Shown in pieces: positions 22,938-35,700 of a stretch of 64,000 nt of DNA (the first letter of the stretch is position 1; each line of letters opens with the position of its first letter). The notes beneath the pieces were generated by a model. That model had not been told where the DNA came from and made no database searches. It was given only the letters and a program-made list of their open reading frames with translations. Origin of the DNA: Lepisosteus oculatus (lineage: Eukaryota > Chordata > Actinopteri > Semionotiformes > Lepisosteidae); NCBI RefSeq assembly GCF_040954835.1, contig NC_090723.1, positions 2,242,001 through 2,306,000 on the forward strand, read 5' to 3'. The translations under genes were made by a program, and so were the position numbers.

Positions 22938-23600
22938 AGCACAAGTAAAAGGAGAGGTACAGAATGAAGGTGTCCTGCAGGGACTCGCAAACCCCAGAGA
23001 GGACGACCATAACAGCACTGTCTTATTGTGTAATTCTGAAAACCTTGGAACATAATCATGCATATTTAGATCACAAACTCTAAATTGGATCACGTTTTCA
23101 AATAAAGAAATGTGTGAGCTCTCATGTTTCAGTCCTTGCAGTTTTGGAACATGACATTGTGGTTTCATCTTTACATGACTCAAAAGTTGAGTTCTATTTG
23201 CTGTGCCAGTAGGGCATTACTATTTAAAAATCCATAACTTTGGAATAATTCAAGACAGAAAGTTTTGTGTTCTATTTAAGTTGCAAAGATAATATATTAA
23301 AAATATAAAAAGATTCATTTTTAAAATGTTAAAAGTGATATGTAGCATTGTTGAGTGATTTTCTATAAAAATACAAATTTTGGTATGGTTTTGTATATGC
23401 ATTTTGGTATATGTTTTGTGTCAACCAAACAACATGATAAGAAGTGTAAACTTAAATCTGAAACATAAGAATTCTGATGCAAACCAAGAATTTAACCCAG
23501 TATGGAAATTTATATTTTTAAGGTTAGAATTTTGATGTGATCAGTAGCCATAGTCTTTGTTAAATATGTAAATAAATTAGGTTGTTGATTATGTTGGATT
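22938..23600 (+). other. MEIOC 3' UTR
   Basis: Follows the MEIOC stop. AATAAA is present at 23101-23106 and 23571-23576, the latter followed by a GU-rich stretch, so the longer form looks better supported. Minus-strand frames of about 106-117 codons overlap it but are shadows with no protein character. Confidence 0.5.
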
Positions 23601-25900
23601 TTGTGTCCTGGTCTTATTTAATGACTATCCAGAACAAATGAAATCAGTAAAATGAAAAAAAAAAACTTACATGGTACTTGGATTAGGTCCCTTAATACAG
23701 TAGCAGACAGAACATTCTCAACTGTAGTGTAATACCTATTTGAAAATATATTGAAAAAGTCAATTAAAATGTACACTGAATAAATTAATAGCATAACTCT
23801 CTTAGTAAAGAGCAATTTCATATCAATCTGACTTCAACATAAAAAGAAAATAACATTAATTTGAAACTAAATTGACTTCCATATGAATAGGGTTACTTGT
23901 GCTTGCGGGGTAATTTTGGCCCAAAACTGCTACATTCATTCATCAAGTTTACAGATCATCAAAGGTATGATTACCTCTGGAGACAAATATAAGATGATAA
24001 TGATGCCACAGTAAGTTAAACCATAGGTAAAACAATGTAATGATTGATCATGTGCTGTTTTATTAACAGGACTCTACCATTGCCAAATAAACAGAGTAAT
24101 TTTCAAAGAAAACTTCTATTGGACATCTACATTGTTTCTTGCTGCCTTTATTGAACATAAAACTGTCACAGCACAGGAAGCAAATATGTTTGCATTGGAA
24201 TTAAACCCTTGAAAATCAGTCTGTTAAATTCATTACGTAAAAGAACATTCTAATTTGCTGTTGAGGACTGGCTATTTTATATCTCTTCTTCTTCATAACA
24301 TAATTCATGAAACCTGGTAAATCTGGACATTTGCAAAATATTTGTGGTGTCTTACATGTGGAAACCTTTGCAACAGAGGTAGTAGAGTTGAGGAATTGTG
24401 TATATTTTGATGGAAGTGCAGATCAGACTTCTTAAATTCAAAAAGACAGAGACAGTGAAAGACCAAGGATGTGTTTTTTTTTCCCAAAAGCCATATAAAC
24501 ATTTAAAAGCAAAAATGCCCCTCAGGGTCAATAGTCTAGTCTATTTAAATTGTTAGCATTCACTAGGGATGTCTGCAATTCAGTGATTTTCTATATGTAT
24601 AACTGAGGTTCACAGAGACTTTAATTGTCCTAGAATTGCTTAAATCAAATAATGCTGAAACTAACATTGCCAAACCTACGACCCTTGTTACTAGCTACTG
24701 ATAGTAAAAAACTTGACACCTCTCCCTCTATTTTCATTACAAAAATGTTAGATTAAGATAATATGCTAAGTAAAATACTTTATACATTTTTTACTAAAAA
24801 TATAAAATGGCATTATAATGGATGCTTTACAATAAATTAATGTCTGATGTGCAGCTATTTCTTCATTCGTGAACCTTTAAATTGATTTTGTCCTTGGTTA
24901 GTGCTTAAATGATGACTATAATAATACTTAGGCTATTATATGAACAGACCAAAAGCTTCCCAGTACTTACATCTTTATTTTAAAAAAAGTTTAAACCAAA
25001 ACCTTATGTGTCCAATTTAATATATTGTTGCAAAATCATAAGGTGTTTCCTATCAATTACAGCAGTAAACGTACACTTCGCTTCTGTAAAAATGCAAGAT
25101 TTCTGAACAAAAAACTCTTCTCTTCCAGGTGGGATAAATCTTTCTTTGGGTGTATGAAATTTCTTTTCAGTCAAATTTTGGCATAGTGAATAAAAAAAGC
25201 TTGCAGAAATTATCTAAAGTATTTACAATACAACACAAATGTGTTGTAATTACAGCAGCTGATTTGGAGACCTTGCAGATATTCAGTAGCCAGAAGATAT
25301 GCAGGTGATATCTGTAATTTGAATATTTCAGCCAATCATTTATTTGAGCCTGGACATCAAACATCCCAACTTTATATAGCAATCTACTGAGAGAAACCAT
25401 GGAAAATGTAACAGTATTTGATCTGAGGGTATTCTAAAACCTATCCTTTTTAACAATTTAAAGAAATCAACTGAAAACTTAGCATGACTTGATGACATAA
25501 ATATTGATCACTTTCAAGACCTAAAAGTTCTAATTCAGATGTGCATTATTCCTTACCCATAAACTGACTGAAATGTAAGCAAAATAAAGCAGCATTAATT
25601 TTTAACTTATTCCACTTTATCACCTGTATTAACTCCCCTGTGTTGTCTTTGACCTGTTCAGTTCTCCCCAGTTCACCTGAGCTTTTAAAAACTAACTTTC
25701 TGGGAAAAAACTATTTTCCATTTCACTACCAATCATTTGAATTTTCAAAGTGGTGAGGAAAAACAACCTTCCATTATCTAAATATTCAATATACAAACCA
25801 CAATGTTTTTTATTGCAAAACCACTTTAACCAAATGCACAGAGAGCCTTTTCAGATTTCCAACTAATTTCTTTTATGGGGTCACTGGCTGTCCTAAATAA
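23601..25900. other. Intergenic DNA between convergent MEIOC and CCDC43
   Basis: AT-rich sequence separating two genes that end tail to tail. I see no gene, RNA gene or repeat family member here. Several TTTATT words could serve longer CCDC43 3' ends. Confidence 0.5.
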
Positions 25901-26169
25901 ATATCTGTTGGCATGTTTTAAGGCTTTTGTGTATTTCTGCTTTATTTCCTAATAGATTTCAAACAATCAAAGTTTTTTTTTTGCTTACTACTAACTCCAA
26001 TGGGAAAATGAAAACAGGCGAAATAGCCTAAGCTCTGAAGGCAAATGCAATTGGTCAGGATTGTTTTTTTTTGGTTGAATGAAACACAAATCCAAGGAGT
26101 TAAAAGCTCAGCTGCGTCCTGACAGAAAATGTGCCGTTGTATTCAGGATCAAATCCAAAAGCCAGATTC
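25900..26169 (-). other. CCDC43 3' UTR
   Basis: Lies downstream of the CCDC43 stop on the minus strand. Plus TTTATT at 25941-25946 reads AATAAA on the coding strand, about 225 bases past the stop. This is a plausible short 3' end, but other signals lie further on. Confidence 0.4.
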
Positions 26170-29100
26170 TTATCTCTTCCGTTCTCCTTTCTGTGTCCGC
26201 TTCTTTTCCTTCTCCTTCCTCTCCTGCTTGGCAAGTTTATCCTTCTCCCTCTGCACCTTGTCCTGCTCTCTCTTCTTCTGGGAGTCTTCCCGGGCTTTTT
26301 CCCTCTCCTGCTTCTTTGCATTCATTACGTCTACCAGGTTGGTGTTCTTAAACAGGGCTGAATCTCTTGTTAAGGAATACTTACTCTTCCTCTGCCAGGT
26401 CATCTGTCTTTAACTGCAGTATTATCACAGCAGTCTGTGCCCAATGAAGACATCGTCAACTTACTGGACTAGTCATTGAAACTAGTGGCTTGCAGTATCT
26501 TCTGCATTTGGCTTCTTGTACATCTATGCAAGAGACATGAAAGTCTCTCTGGGTTGTCTTTCAAATAAAAGCCTTTTGACACTCGAGCCACAGAGTTTCC
26601 TAACCTCATTTCCCTACGTACATCCTAATCATTCCCTTCAGAGGCACTGCTCCTGAAATCAATACTGCGGTAAATCCGCGTGAAGACTTTCAAAGACACG
26701 AAAGCTGAAAAGGATACATTTGTTGCTGTCAAAAGTGGAAGCTGCTCCAGTCTCCTCCTCTTCTGCAGCTTCAGTGGTAATGTTAAAGAAACGAATGGAA
26801 GGATTTAGTACATTCTGACGCATTTTCCATTTTAAAGTACAGATCCAACCTCTTAATTTATTTTAAATGGTGAAAATGAACATTTCACAGCCTAAGACAT
26901 GAAATGGAAGAATGTACTGCGTTAACTCAAAGTGTGAGACAGACCTAGAACCATAAAGCAGAGTTTTAAATGAACTGTGGTTTCATTTTTCAGGTATAAC
27001 ATTGCTGGATTTGAAATGATTGACCTGGGAAGACTTCACTACACAAATACTGGAAATTACAATATAATAATCATCAGATTTATTATGACGAAATAAAAAA
27101 AATCATCTAACAAATGGCAGTCTTGATGTGTTGATAGACACACTTGGACTGTACACAGTTGTCAGATGGGAGGGGTGAAACACCAACCAGAGGACACAAG
27201 GATGACCACTTAGCACAGAGAACAAGAGGCACTTTCTTTATCGAAAGCGTTGTGAAAGTGTGAAAGATGTTGAAGCTGGTACCTTGTTTCCCCTTACATA
27301 TCAGCTGGATGAGATCTTGGGATCAATTAACTATTAACTCGATGGGCTGAATGGCCTCATCTCGTTTGTAACCTCTCATGCTCTAGATTCTTTCCAAAAG
27401 GGCCAAAACTGAACACTTCACTTTTCAGTTCTAAGCTGCAAGTCTGTATCATTTTGCTCCACTGTAAGAGCTCTGATCAAGAGCCCAATCTGAACACACA
27501 GCTCCTGCAGAGGTTCATGTCTTTGCACCTTTGTTTTTAGTTCCTGTTGGAATGCAAGTCTGAAAACACGAAGAAAAGCTGAGAAGCTCTGGATTCACAG
27601 GCCAGCATAGAAAAATGCTATCATGTGGGGCTAAAGGATATTCCTCATCGTCTGTGATGTTGCTGTACTGGGCGAGAAGAGCCTGCTTCCTTTTCTTCTC
27701 CTCTTCCGACACTTCTCTCTGCTTGACCACGATCTGTGCCTGTTTCTCAATCATGTCGGCAATCGCTTGCAGCTCTGCAGACAAGGTATGGATGATTAAA
27801 ACTGACCTGTAACACATACCCTCCAGTGGCAGCCTGGGACTGCAGTTGTGCCCGATGGCTTACGCAGTGCCTGGCTCCATCGGGTGATTGACAGCTCCAC
27901 TAGCATGAAACGCAAAAGTCCGTAAAGCTGGATGTATTCTGCATTTCCCTTCTATTTTCTTGATTATTACAGTCCCCAATATAAATGTATACAATGATTT
28001 AGTTTTAATGAGTTAGAGCAGCATTTTATGGATCTTGCTCCGGGTTACATAATTAAACGAATTATTTAGACATTCCTTCCATGTGGTTCATGTATATCTT
28101 GCAGGCAATGCACCTGCAAATCACAAGTACAGTAACACCAACTTAATATTTTATGGAGCAAAAAACAGTATTAAGTACTAGATAGCTTGATGGAAAAAAA
28201 GACAAGTCTGCAACCCTTTGCATTTTTCAATTTGGTTTTTGCTTATGCTACTATTCACAATTAAAAATTAGAATTTAATAAAAGGGTACGGAGACAGAAT
28301 TTGAAGGACATTATGCTGATGAGCAGTGGAATAGGTGCCCTATCAGCGGACAGAACTTCACACTAGGAGTGCTAAGCAATTACTATTACCTTGCCTAACC
28401 AATTAATCTTTAATTTCTCATTTCTGGGGGTGAGAGGTGTTATTTTGTTTCTTTTTGTTGGCTCCTGAAGCCAGAACTGTAGAAACAGATTCGGTAAATA
28501 TTTAAAGACATGCACATGCAAATAATTAAACTTTATTAGAATGCAAAGCTCTCATATGACACCTGAAGAAGGCTCCAAATCAAACATTGTTTTTCTTTTC
28601 TTTACCGTTCAGCATGGAAATACCCTCTACCTGTTCCTTTGCAGCCTATGCATGCTGAGGCAGCTCCCTACTCGAATGTCTTCAAAGCCGTCATAAGACA
28701 GGTTTCGACTAAAAGCACATTAGTACTGTTTTACAAACAAAACAAGGTGGAATTGTCCAGGAGCAACAGAGAAAAAGAGGGACACTGCCTGAATGAACTG
28801 ATTCATAAACATTTCTGATCTTGTCGAGAGAAAAAAGGTATTCAATGACTCTGGCACAGTACACTGGAACGACCAATACCATCTGAAGATTTGTTCTCGG
28901 CTGCTGACAGCGCGCTGCTCTCTGTCCAGTGTTTAACGATTTCTCGGCACACGTTTTCTAACGCATCTTCTTCCTACAGAAAGGGAATAACTGGACATTA
29001 ATAAAGAAATGCATTATACAACATATTCCCATTTCAGGAAAGAAATTCAAGAATTGCATGCGATTCACTTAACAGAAATAAAGATTTTAGATCCAATTTG

Positions 29101-30280
29101 AAGAGCACAAATAATTCTTCTCAATTTTTCTAACATGATTTGTGCTAGAACTCTTTATAGAGTGGATAAGAATAAACAACTAGTTCTTTTTTTACCTTTA
29201 AACTTGTAATTAACCTTTTTCTAGTTCATTAGTAACATAAACTCAAACCCAAAGCAAAACGTGACCCCCAAAGACTAGTTTTGTATCAGAAAGATCCTAC
29301 ATAACGGACGCTGCTAGTTTGTACACTAACATCACTCCATAGGTATGGGTGTTCAGATAGTCTAACTATAGCACAGATCGCAGAACTGACTCAGTAATAG
29401 GCAGAGGAGGAATGCAGCTTGTTTTTATCTAAATATAGATAGCAAGGCCTAACACATAAATCAATGATACCATCGAACGAAATGTGACTGAGCCAAGACC
29501 TTTAATGACCTGAACTGTTGAACACCAACACTGGACTGTTTCAGGCCGTGAAAACACGTCTCGTCCACAACTTGTCTGATGACACGGCAATAACAAATAT
29601 ACTCTGGAATATTCATAAACCATCTTGCTCAGCACGTCAACGGGTTGCTGCTGCCACAGGTGGAGCATACAGTTCCGTTTGTGAAAACGAGACACGATTT
29701 TCTATTGTAGTCCTCTTTCACTCAACAGGGAGTGCAGTCAACATAAATTGAAGCGTGCGTACAATCGATATCAGCTCTGCACAGCTCAACTGAAGGCAAA
29801 TTTGAGTATGCCAAATGTGAATTCCGTTTAACGTGCGCAACCACGAAGCAATAAAAGAAGCATGGCAATTTCTTCAGCGGCTCTCGGAGCAGAAGTTGCG
29901 ATTGTATGGTTGAAAAAAAAAATCAAACCCTAGATTTAGTACAAATGACCTCATTTATCTTGGGCAAGATATTATTTAAATAAGTAAAAAAAACATGAAC
30001 TACTTGCCACATAAAAGATAAAACCCTAACCCTCACCGAGAGTGTCAGGAGCTAAGGAATGCAACCCATGCCGCGACCAAGTCGAGACACCCGGGCAAGA
30101 GCTCACCAGAAACGCGGAGAGAATGCCCCGGAGAGCATCCATCTTCTCCTCTTCGCTCTCTTCTTCCTGCAGCACCCCGAGGATGTACACGCCATAAACA
30201 TCGCGATCCACCTCTAACGCGTCCAACCGACTCCCCAGCCAGCTCTCGAACTCCCCGGCAGCTCCTCGGGGCGCAGCCAT
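26170..30280 (-). CDS. CCDC43: Coiled-coil domain-containing protein 43 (five exons, two U12-type introns)
   Basis: On the minus strand, exons are 30280-30107, 28973-28880, 27774-27642, 26773-26718 and 26357-26170, and they give 214 residues (human 224). Phases close only if introns 3 and 4 use minor-spliceosome borders, and the joined protein then matches human CCDC43 through both joins ([16 protein letters not shown] and STFDSNKSLFKNTN). The N-terminal 60 residues ([20 protein letters not shown] onward) form a conserved globular start. Residues 95-120 are a helix rich in Glu and Lys. From about 165 to 214 runs a continuous Lys/Glu/Arg helix ending [10 protein letters not shown], identical in character to mammals. 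Molecular function is poorly known in any species. The ATG at 30280 sits in AAGATGGCTGC, a YY1-type element common at housekeeping gene starts. An in-frame upstream ATG at 30457 would add 59 residues but probably lies outside the mRNA. Confidence 0.92.
26718..26773 (-). other. CCDC43: 56-nt CCDC43 exon flanked by two U12-type introns
   Basis: The exon encodes [18 protein letters not shown] plus shared split codons on both sides. Upstream is an AT-AC intron (27641-26774) with 5' end ATATCCTTT and branch motif TTCTTTAAC nine bases before the AC end. Downstream is a GT-AG intron (26717-26358) with 5' end GTATCCTTT and branch motif TTCCTTAAC 12 bases before the CAG. Both donors and the second branch site are perfect U12 consensus; the first branch site has one mismatch. 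No U2-type solution keeps the frame. Confidence 0.9.
27296..27380 (+). repeat. Short dispersed repeat, inside CCDC43 intron 3 (AT-AC)
   Basis: Shares CAGCTGGATGAGATCTTGGG, GATCAATTA and GGGCTGAATGGCCTCATCTC with 4125-4215. It is the only recognisable element in this 868-nt intron. Confidence 0.5.
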
Positions 30281-30560
30281 CTTGGCTCTGCGGGGTCCTG
30301 GGACGCTGCTCGGGCAGCCCTTACGCATTGCCTGAATAATTTCCGGGGAAGAGCACAACCGGAGGACAGCTCTAAAAGAAACCTTCGCCAAGCCGAAAGT
30401 AAGTACCATACACGTTTTACGTGCAGACCCGTTTTGTTGCTTCCCATCCGCTGCCATGGAAATAGGGTGAAAAAAAAAAACAGCGAACTGTTTGTTAAAC
30501 CTTCCGTCGTGAACTTATTTGCAGCTCTCCAGACTGAGCTAACGCTGCTGGGCTTTCATT
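28881..30560 (-). other. CCDC43 first intron, exon 1 and promoter-proximal region
   Basis: Intron 1 spans 28974-30106, with TTTCTG|GTGAGC and TTTCTGTAG|GAA borders. It shows no repeat. Upstream of the start (30281-30470) the sequence is CpG-rich, with no TATA box seen on the minus strand. The YY1-type motif at the ATG suggests a short 5' UTR. Confidence 0.4.
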
Positions 30561-32733
30561 AAAATGTGTTCTGATTTACAGATTTTCCAAATACATTCTT
30601 TTGGACATGAATCCCTTCTGTTACATGTTGCATCCTATGTGGCGAGGAGCAATGCATTACCAAGGACAAATATGAACATCTTTCCCCTGCAGATTTGCAT
30701 GGGATTTGTTGGAAGTACTCGCATGAAATCCTGTGAGTTCCGAGTACAGTACTGGTACAGACTTTTCCGAAAGTTTCTTCTGTATCGTCGTGATTTGTAC
30801 CGAACTCGTTCAAGTGTCCCTTCTAAAATAATTGTGTTTATTTTCGTCCTCGTGTCCTGTCATCTGGTGGAGGACGTGACAGCGAAGCTACAAGTGACAC
30901 CACACTCTTGTGGCTCGAAGCTGTTGTGTTAAAAATGAACAAGGGGTTTATACAGTAGTTCACCTTGCCGTTCTCAAAGGTGAAAAACCGGTACTGTTTA
31001 TTTGAAATAACAATTGCTGCAAACAGAAATCCTCTCTCTATCCACAGCCGTATAATCGATATCCACACATTAGTACCTTAATTGCATACTGTATGTGTGC
31101 CGAAAAGTGTGTTGTGTATCAGGGATACTATCACATGTCGTGTGGATTAGCGACGTGGTTTGAGACTTTCGCGTTTACATAATCGGATCACGGCTGAGTA
31201 AAATGCTTTGGTAGGAAGGTAGCGCCGTTCAGGTGTATTAACAACAGAACTAAATAAAAAAAAAAGTATTTTGCCCAACTAAAACAACAATGCAGTTTTA
31301 AATGAAAGCACTTGCAATAAACCCTCTTTATCCCGCAGGGCGCAGGAGTTTAGAGTTGGTCTGTACGCGCACCTCCTAGAGGAAATGGAATAAATTATTC
31401 CTCCTTCAGCATGGAATAAACCTATTAGTATTACTTGTTCCTTTGCCTCCTAGAGGAAATACTACGTCACTGTATTATTCATATTTTATAAAGCCTGGTC
31501 TAAACGATTGGACTGGCGTTTTAACGCCTTTAAAAATGAAGAACGTATATATGTGTATTTTAAATAAATTAAAATAAAATAACAGATATTCATGTAAAAT
31601 AAAAGATGCGGAACAGTAACGTGAACATTTGGAGACATTATACTGCTTCAGAAGCACTTCAAGAAAACTGTTCATATACTGTAACATACGTACAGTATTT
31701 TACCAAAAGCGTCTGAGGGACCCTTAAAGTAATTATATGAGACATCTTTTTGTATCTTTATTGTCCTTTAAAATTTCGTATTTCACAAATAGATTAACCA
31801 GGGCCAACTGATTCACCCTGGAAATGAGCTTTGAGAAAACACGTATTTGAGAAAATACTGTAGGGTACTTATAGTTACAGATGCAAGTATGGACTTCTTA
31901 TCCCTGAGACAGTTATTTACATCTTGATTCAATGTAATAATACTTTACTACAGATATTATCTTCATAGATAAGTATATATATATATTGCTTTGTGGTAGT
32001 ATTGCAGTTCCCCATTTGCCTTGATTCTGTAATGAATGTTAAAATGGGATGTAAATATGAGCATACAGATGTAACTGTGAACACTATGGAACTGTAAAGT
32101 GATCCCAAGACCTTCAGCTTATCGAGTGTTAATTAGAAAAAATAAATAACGGATAAAGTCTAACACACTAAAATGTATTTAATATTTTATGGACTCTTGG
32201 ACTCTGCATATGTTGCCTTTTATCTGTTTTTGTAAGTCTGCACACAAGTATGTTTTTAATACCAGAAGTCCCAGTTCTGATCCTGTGTAATAGAAGATTT
32301 CCTGTTTTCTATTCTTGTGTCTAAAAGACTGTCTATACAACAGCTTGAAATGCTGCATTTCTGGCTCATCAAAGATCCTGCAGGAGCACATTTGTTCATT
32401 TTTTAAAATAAAATAGGTATTTTTTTCCAGTGCATTCATTAAAAATTGACTCAACATTTAATTTCCTTCCACTTCCGTATGTTCTTGGTAATCATGCAGC
32501 TCGAAGTGAAATCGCAATAAATTAATCAAAAGGTTTTCAGGCTTCAATGGCCCTAAATGTGTTTCCTACGTGTGACCTTGGGTCTTGAGTCGTGGCTGAG
32601 CTTGAAGGAGTCTGCCGAGAATGCTTGCTCGGTGCCTTTCAGGGTATTACACACCTGAATCAAGTTCCTAAAGCGGCTGTGTTTCCTGCCGTGGTCTGGC
32701 TTGTGTCTGTACCCTGTCTGTCTGTCTGTGCAG
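30561..32733. other. CCDC43-DCAKD intergenic region; DCAKD 5' exon not located
   Basis: The two genes diverge here. The DCAKD ATG lies one base after a 3' splice site, so at least one non-coding exon should be in or beyond this stretch, but I could not pick it. Small structures seen are a 15-base direct repeat CCTCCTAGAGGAAAT at 31372-31386 and 31446-31460, and a near-palindrome GGAATAAATTATTCC at 31387-31401. Frames of up to 122 codons look like chance. Confidence 0.45.
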
Positions 32734-32734
32734 G

Positions 32735-35700
32735 ATGTTCCTGGTGGGGCTGACCGGAGGGATTGCCTCAGGGAAGAGCACTGTGTCCTCAGCCCTAAAG
32801 GAGCTCGGCTGCCCGGTCATTGACGCTGATGTGGTGGCCAGACAAGGTACTTTGGAAACACAGCCCTCACTGGGGATGTAACTTTGGTTTCAGTGATCTG
32901 AGTCACAGGTTATGCGTACTCACAAAAACTTTTTTTGGTGATGCTATTTGAGCTACAAATCACAGTGTATCTTTCTTTCACTAATCATCTTTCCCTAATT
33001 GGATTCTTTTCAACTCCTTTGCTCCCTTACCTATCCAACCCCTCTCTACCACAGAGACTGCAGGCCTGTCTGCTGGTATTAAAGCACTGGAGCCCATAGG
33101 ACCTCCCCTGTGCTCCTTAGACTCTGTAGTCCCGTCTGAGCACTCACTCTCTTTCTTTCCTACAGGAGTTCAGACAGACTAGTTCCACTTTACCTCCTGC
33201 CTGCTGTTGTACACCAGCTAATCTAATCCATGGGTGTGGCCAGTTACACACAGAGCCCATCTGATTTGCTCTTTTCCTCATGTGGAATCTCACTCACACT
33301 GAATGCCAATTATCTAATTAAGCCAGGTGTGTCTCATTTACACTCAGTTGGTTTTCAAACAAAACAACCTATTTCATACTTACATTAGCATAAAAAGCAT
33401 AGTCTTAAGCCACAGATCATCCTATTGCTTTAGTACATTCTATCAAATCACAGATACAATTTTATTTAGTTTAGCTTTCCACTGTCTTCTTAAATCAAGC
33501 CATAGAGGTTAGTCAAGTGGACCAGTGAGCACATGTTAACAAGTTCTATCCCACACCAAAGACCCACTGTGGTAATTTTCAATGTTTTTCTCTCCTGACA
33601 ATTTTATGCCACAGAGGCTGAGGTCAGTGGACTGTCAGTACCAGCGGACCTGTTTCACAGTCTGTTGCTTAACTTCTCAAATAAGTCACTAAGGCTTACT
33701 CTTGCAGTATTTTTAGTGTTATTAACAGTGTACTGAAAACAGCTGTATTGTTAACTGAGGTATCACATTAAATAAATCTCAAAGTTGTTATAAATAATAG
33801 AAGACACTAGTCTTCTTTGACACTTTGAACAAATTGCTCATAATGTGCAGATATTTTAGCTCCAGGCTTGTCATGCTGTCCAATTTTTATTGCTTATTTT
33901 ACCAAGGATGCTAAAGAGTTTCAGGATAATATCCTGTCCCTACTAAACACTGAATGCTGAAGTTCACTATTTTCTAGAGGGGAACACAGCAGCCATTCTT
34001 TTAGTGCCACTTAATCAGCATGCACCATCATTTTCTTCCTGATAATGTGAATGACAGCAGGGTCTCGACATTCTTGAGGGTTCGAAACAGAGATCCATTA
34101 CAAAGAGCCAAATTCTCATATAACAAAGTCCATCCCTTTAACTTTCCATAAATGTACTCTGTTATGTAGTGTGTATGGTTAAAAGACATAAGTGACCGTC
34201 CCTTACATGATAATTAAAGTATTAGTGCATTGGCTTTAGGTTAATTTCAATACCATTGATCAACTAAAACGAACAGCAGTAATCATGTAAACTTATAGTT
34301 ATTACTTCAAATAATAATAATAATAATGGCTTACAGTTATATAGCGCTTTTGTGGACACTCCACTCAAAGCGCTTTACAGGTAATGGGGACTCCCCTTCA
34401 CCACCACCAGTGTGCAGCCCCACCTGGATGATGCGACGGCAGCCATAGTGCGCCATTACTCTCCCCACGCACCAGCTCTCTGTGGGGAGGAGAGCAGAGT
34501 AATGAAGAACAGGCATCCCTTCTATGCATCCAGTCTGCACTGTCAATACAACACAAAAACAGGAGCATGCTGAGATGCAGGTGTTGGGAAGTGGGTACAT
34601 ATTGTAGGCAGTAGACTGGGAGAGTCTCACTCAGTAGCTTGATTCAACTCACAATACTAGTCTGTTTCACAGCCTTCATCTGAGTTTCATCCCACTCTGC
34701 TCTTTCATTAAAGAACCCGTTGGACAGATCGAATCATGACTGATCAAGTTTGTGAATGTTAAATGTGCAGCTATCGGGACCCTACTGTACTCTCTTGGAT
34801 AAGGGGCAGTGTGTTATGTGCAGTGTGTCTTGTGAGATGTTGTGCCATCGTCTTACTGGTGTCCTTTCGGCACTAGTGGTGGAGCTCCACAGCCCAGCCT
34901 ACCAGAGGATAGTGCAGCACTTTGGCTCTGAGATCCTGCTGGAGAATGGGGAGATCGACCGTGAAAAACTGGGTCACATAATCTTCTCCAACCCAGAGAA
35001 ACGCAGGCTGCTCAACTCCCTCACCCACCCTGAGATCCAGAAGGTCATGCTGAAACAGATTGTGGGGTATTTCCTGAGAGGTGAGAGCTCTTCCTGCTGC
35101 TTTAACATCTGAAAACATTACTGCCTTCACCTGGCTTGAAATCAAGTCCTCACATTCCTGGTGTAATACCCTTTGAGAATGCCTGCTCTCCAGCCCTCAT
35201 CCCTGCGGTCACTGGCCACGTCAGTACATGGTCTGAAACTGAAGCCATATGGACAAAAAGTGGTAGATTATCAAAACCACCTGCTGCCAATTTATTCATC
35301 ATGCTACCTCGGCCCTGTTAGACGCTCACTCATCGAGTTCATTCCTCTCAAGTCTCAGGGTTTGTATTCCATAGTGTTGGATCTCCCAGCTCTGAATGTT
35401 CTGTTTTCGGATATTTTCCTCCTGGTGCTTTTGACCTGATTGTTGCCTTATGTGCTCTGAACACAGCTTGGACAAGCTGCTCTTTAGGACTTTCAAGAAA
35501 TGACTGAATGAGCTACTTTGATCCATTCATTTCTTGTAACCAAGCAACCAAGATTTGAGGAATTGTCTTCACTCATGTAAAACTTTTTTGTGTGTTTATG
35601 TTAAAGCGTCAAATGCAGGGACATCGAGTCTGGAATTTGCCCAAATGCTTAAAATTACAATTACCAGAATTAAATACGAATTTGATCCACATTGTCAATT

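Noticed and set aside
22739..23183. Minus-strand frames of 106-117 codons
   Set aside because: They are antisense to MEIOC exon 7 and its 3' UTR, with no protein character.
26365..26400. Apparent exon end with a perfect U2 donor (GAAGA|GTAAGTAT) on the minus strand of CCDC43
   Set aside because: It lies only about 20 bases before the real exon 5, too short for an intron; exon 5 is better explained by the U12 branch site and CAG acceptor at 26358.
27600..27641. Read-through of CCDC43 exon 3 into [10 protein letters not shown]
   Set aside because: These codons are the start of the AT-AC intron; they do not resemble CCDC43 and the exon 3-4 join restores homology and frame.
31372..31460. Direct repeat CCTCCTAGAGGAAAT as a target-site duplication
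   Set aside because: The 59 bases between the copies show no transposon ends, and 15 bases could be a small local duplication.
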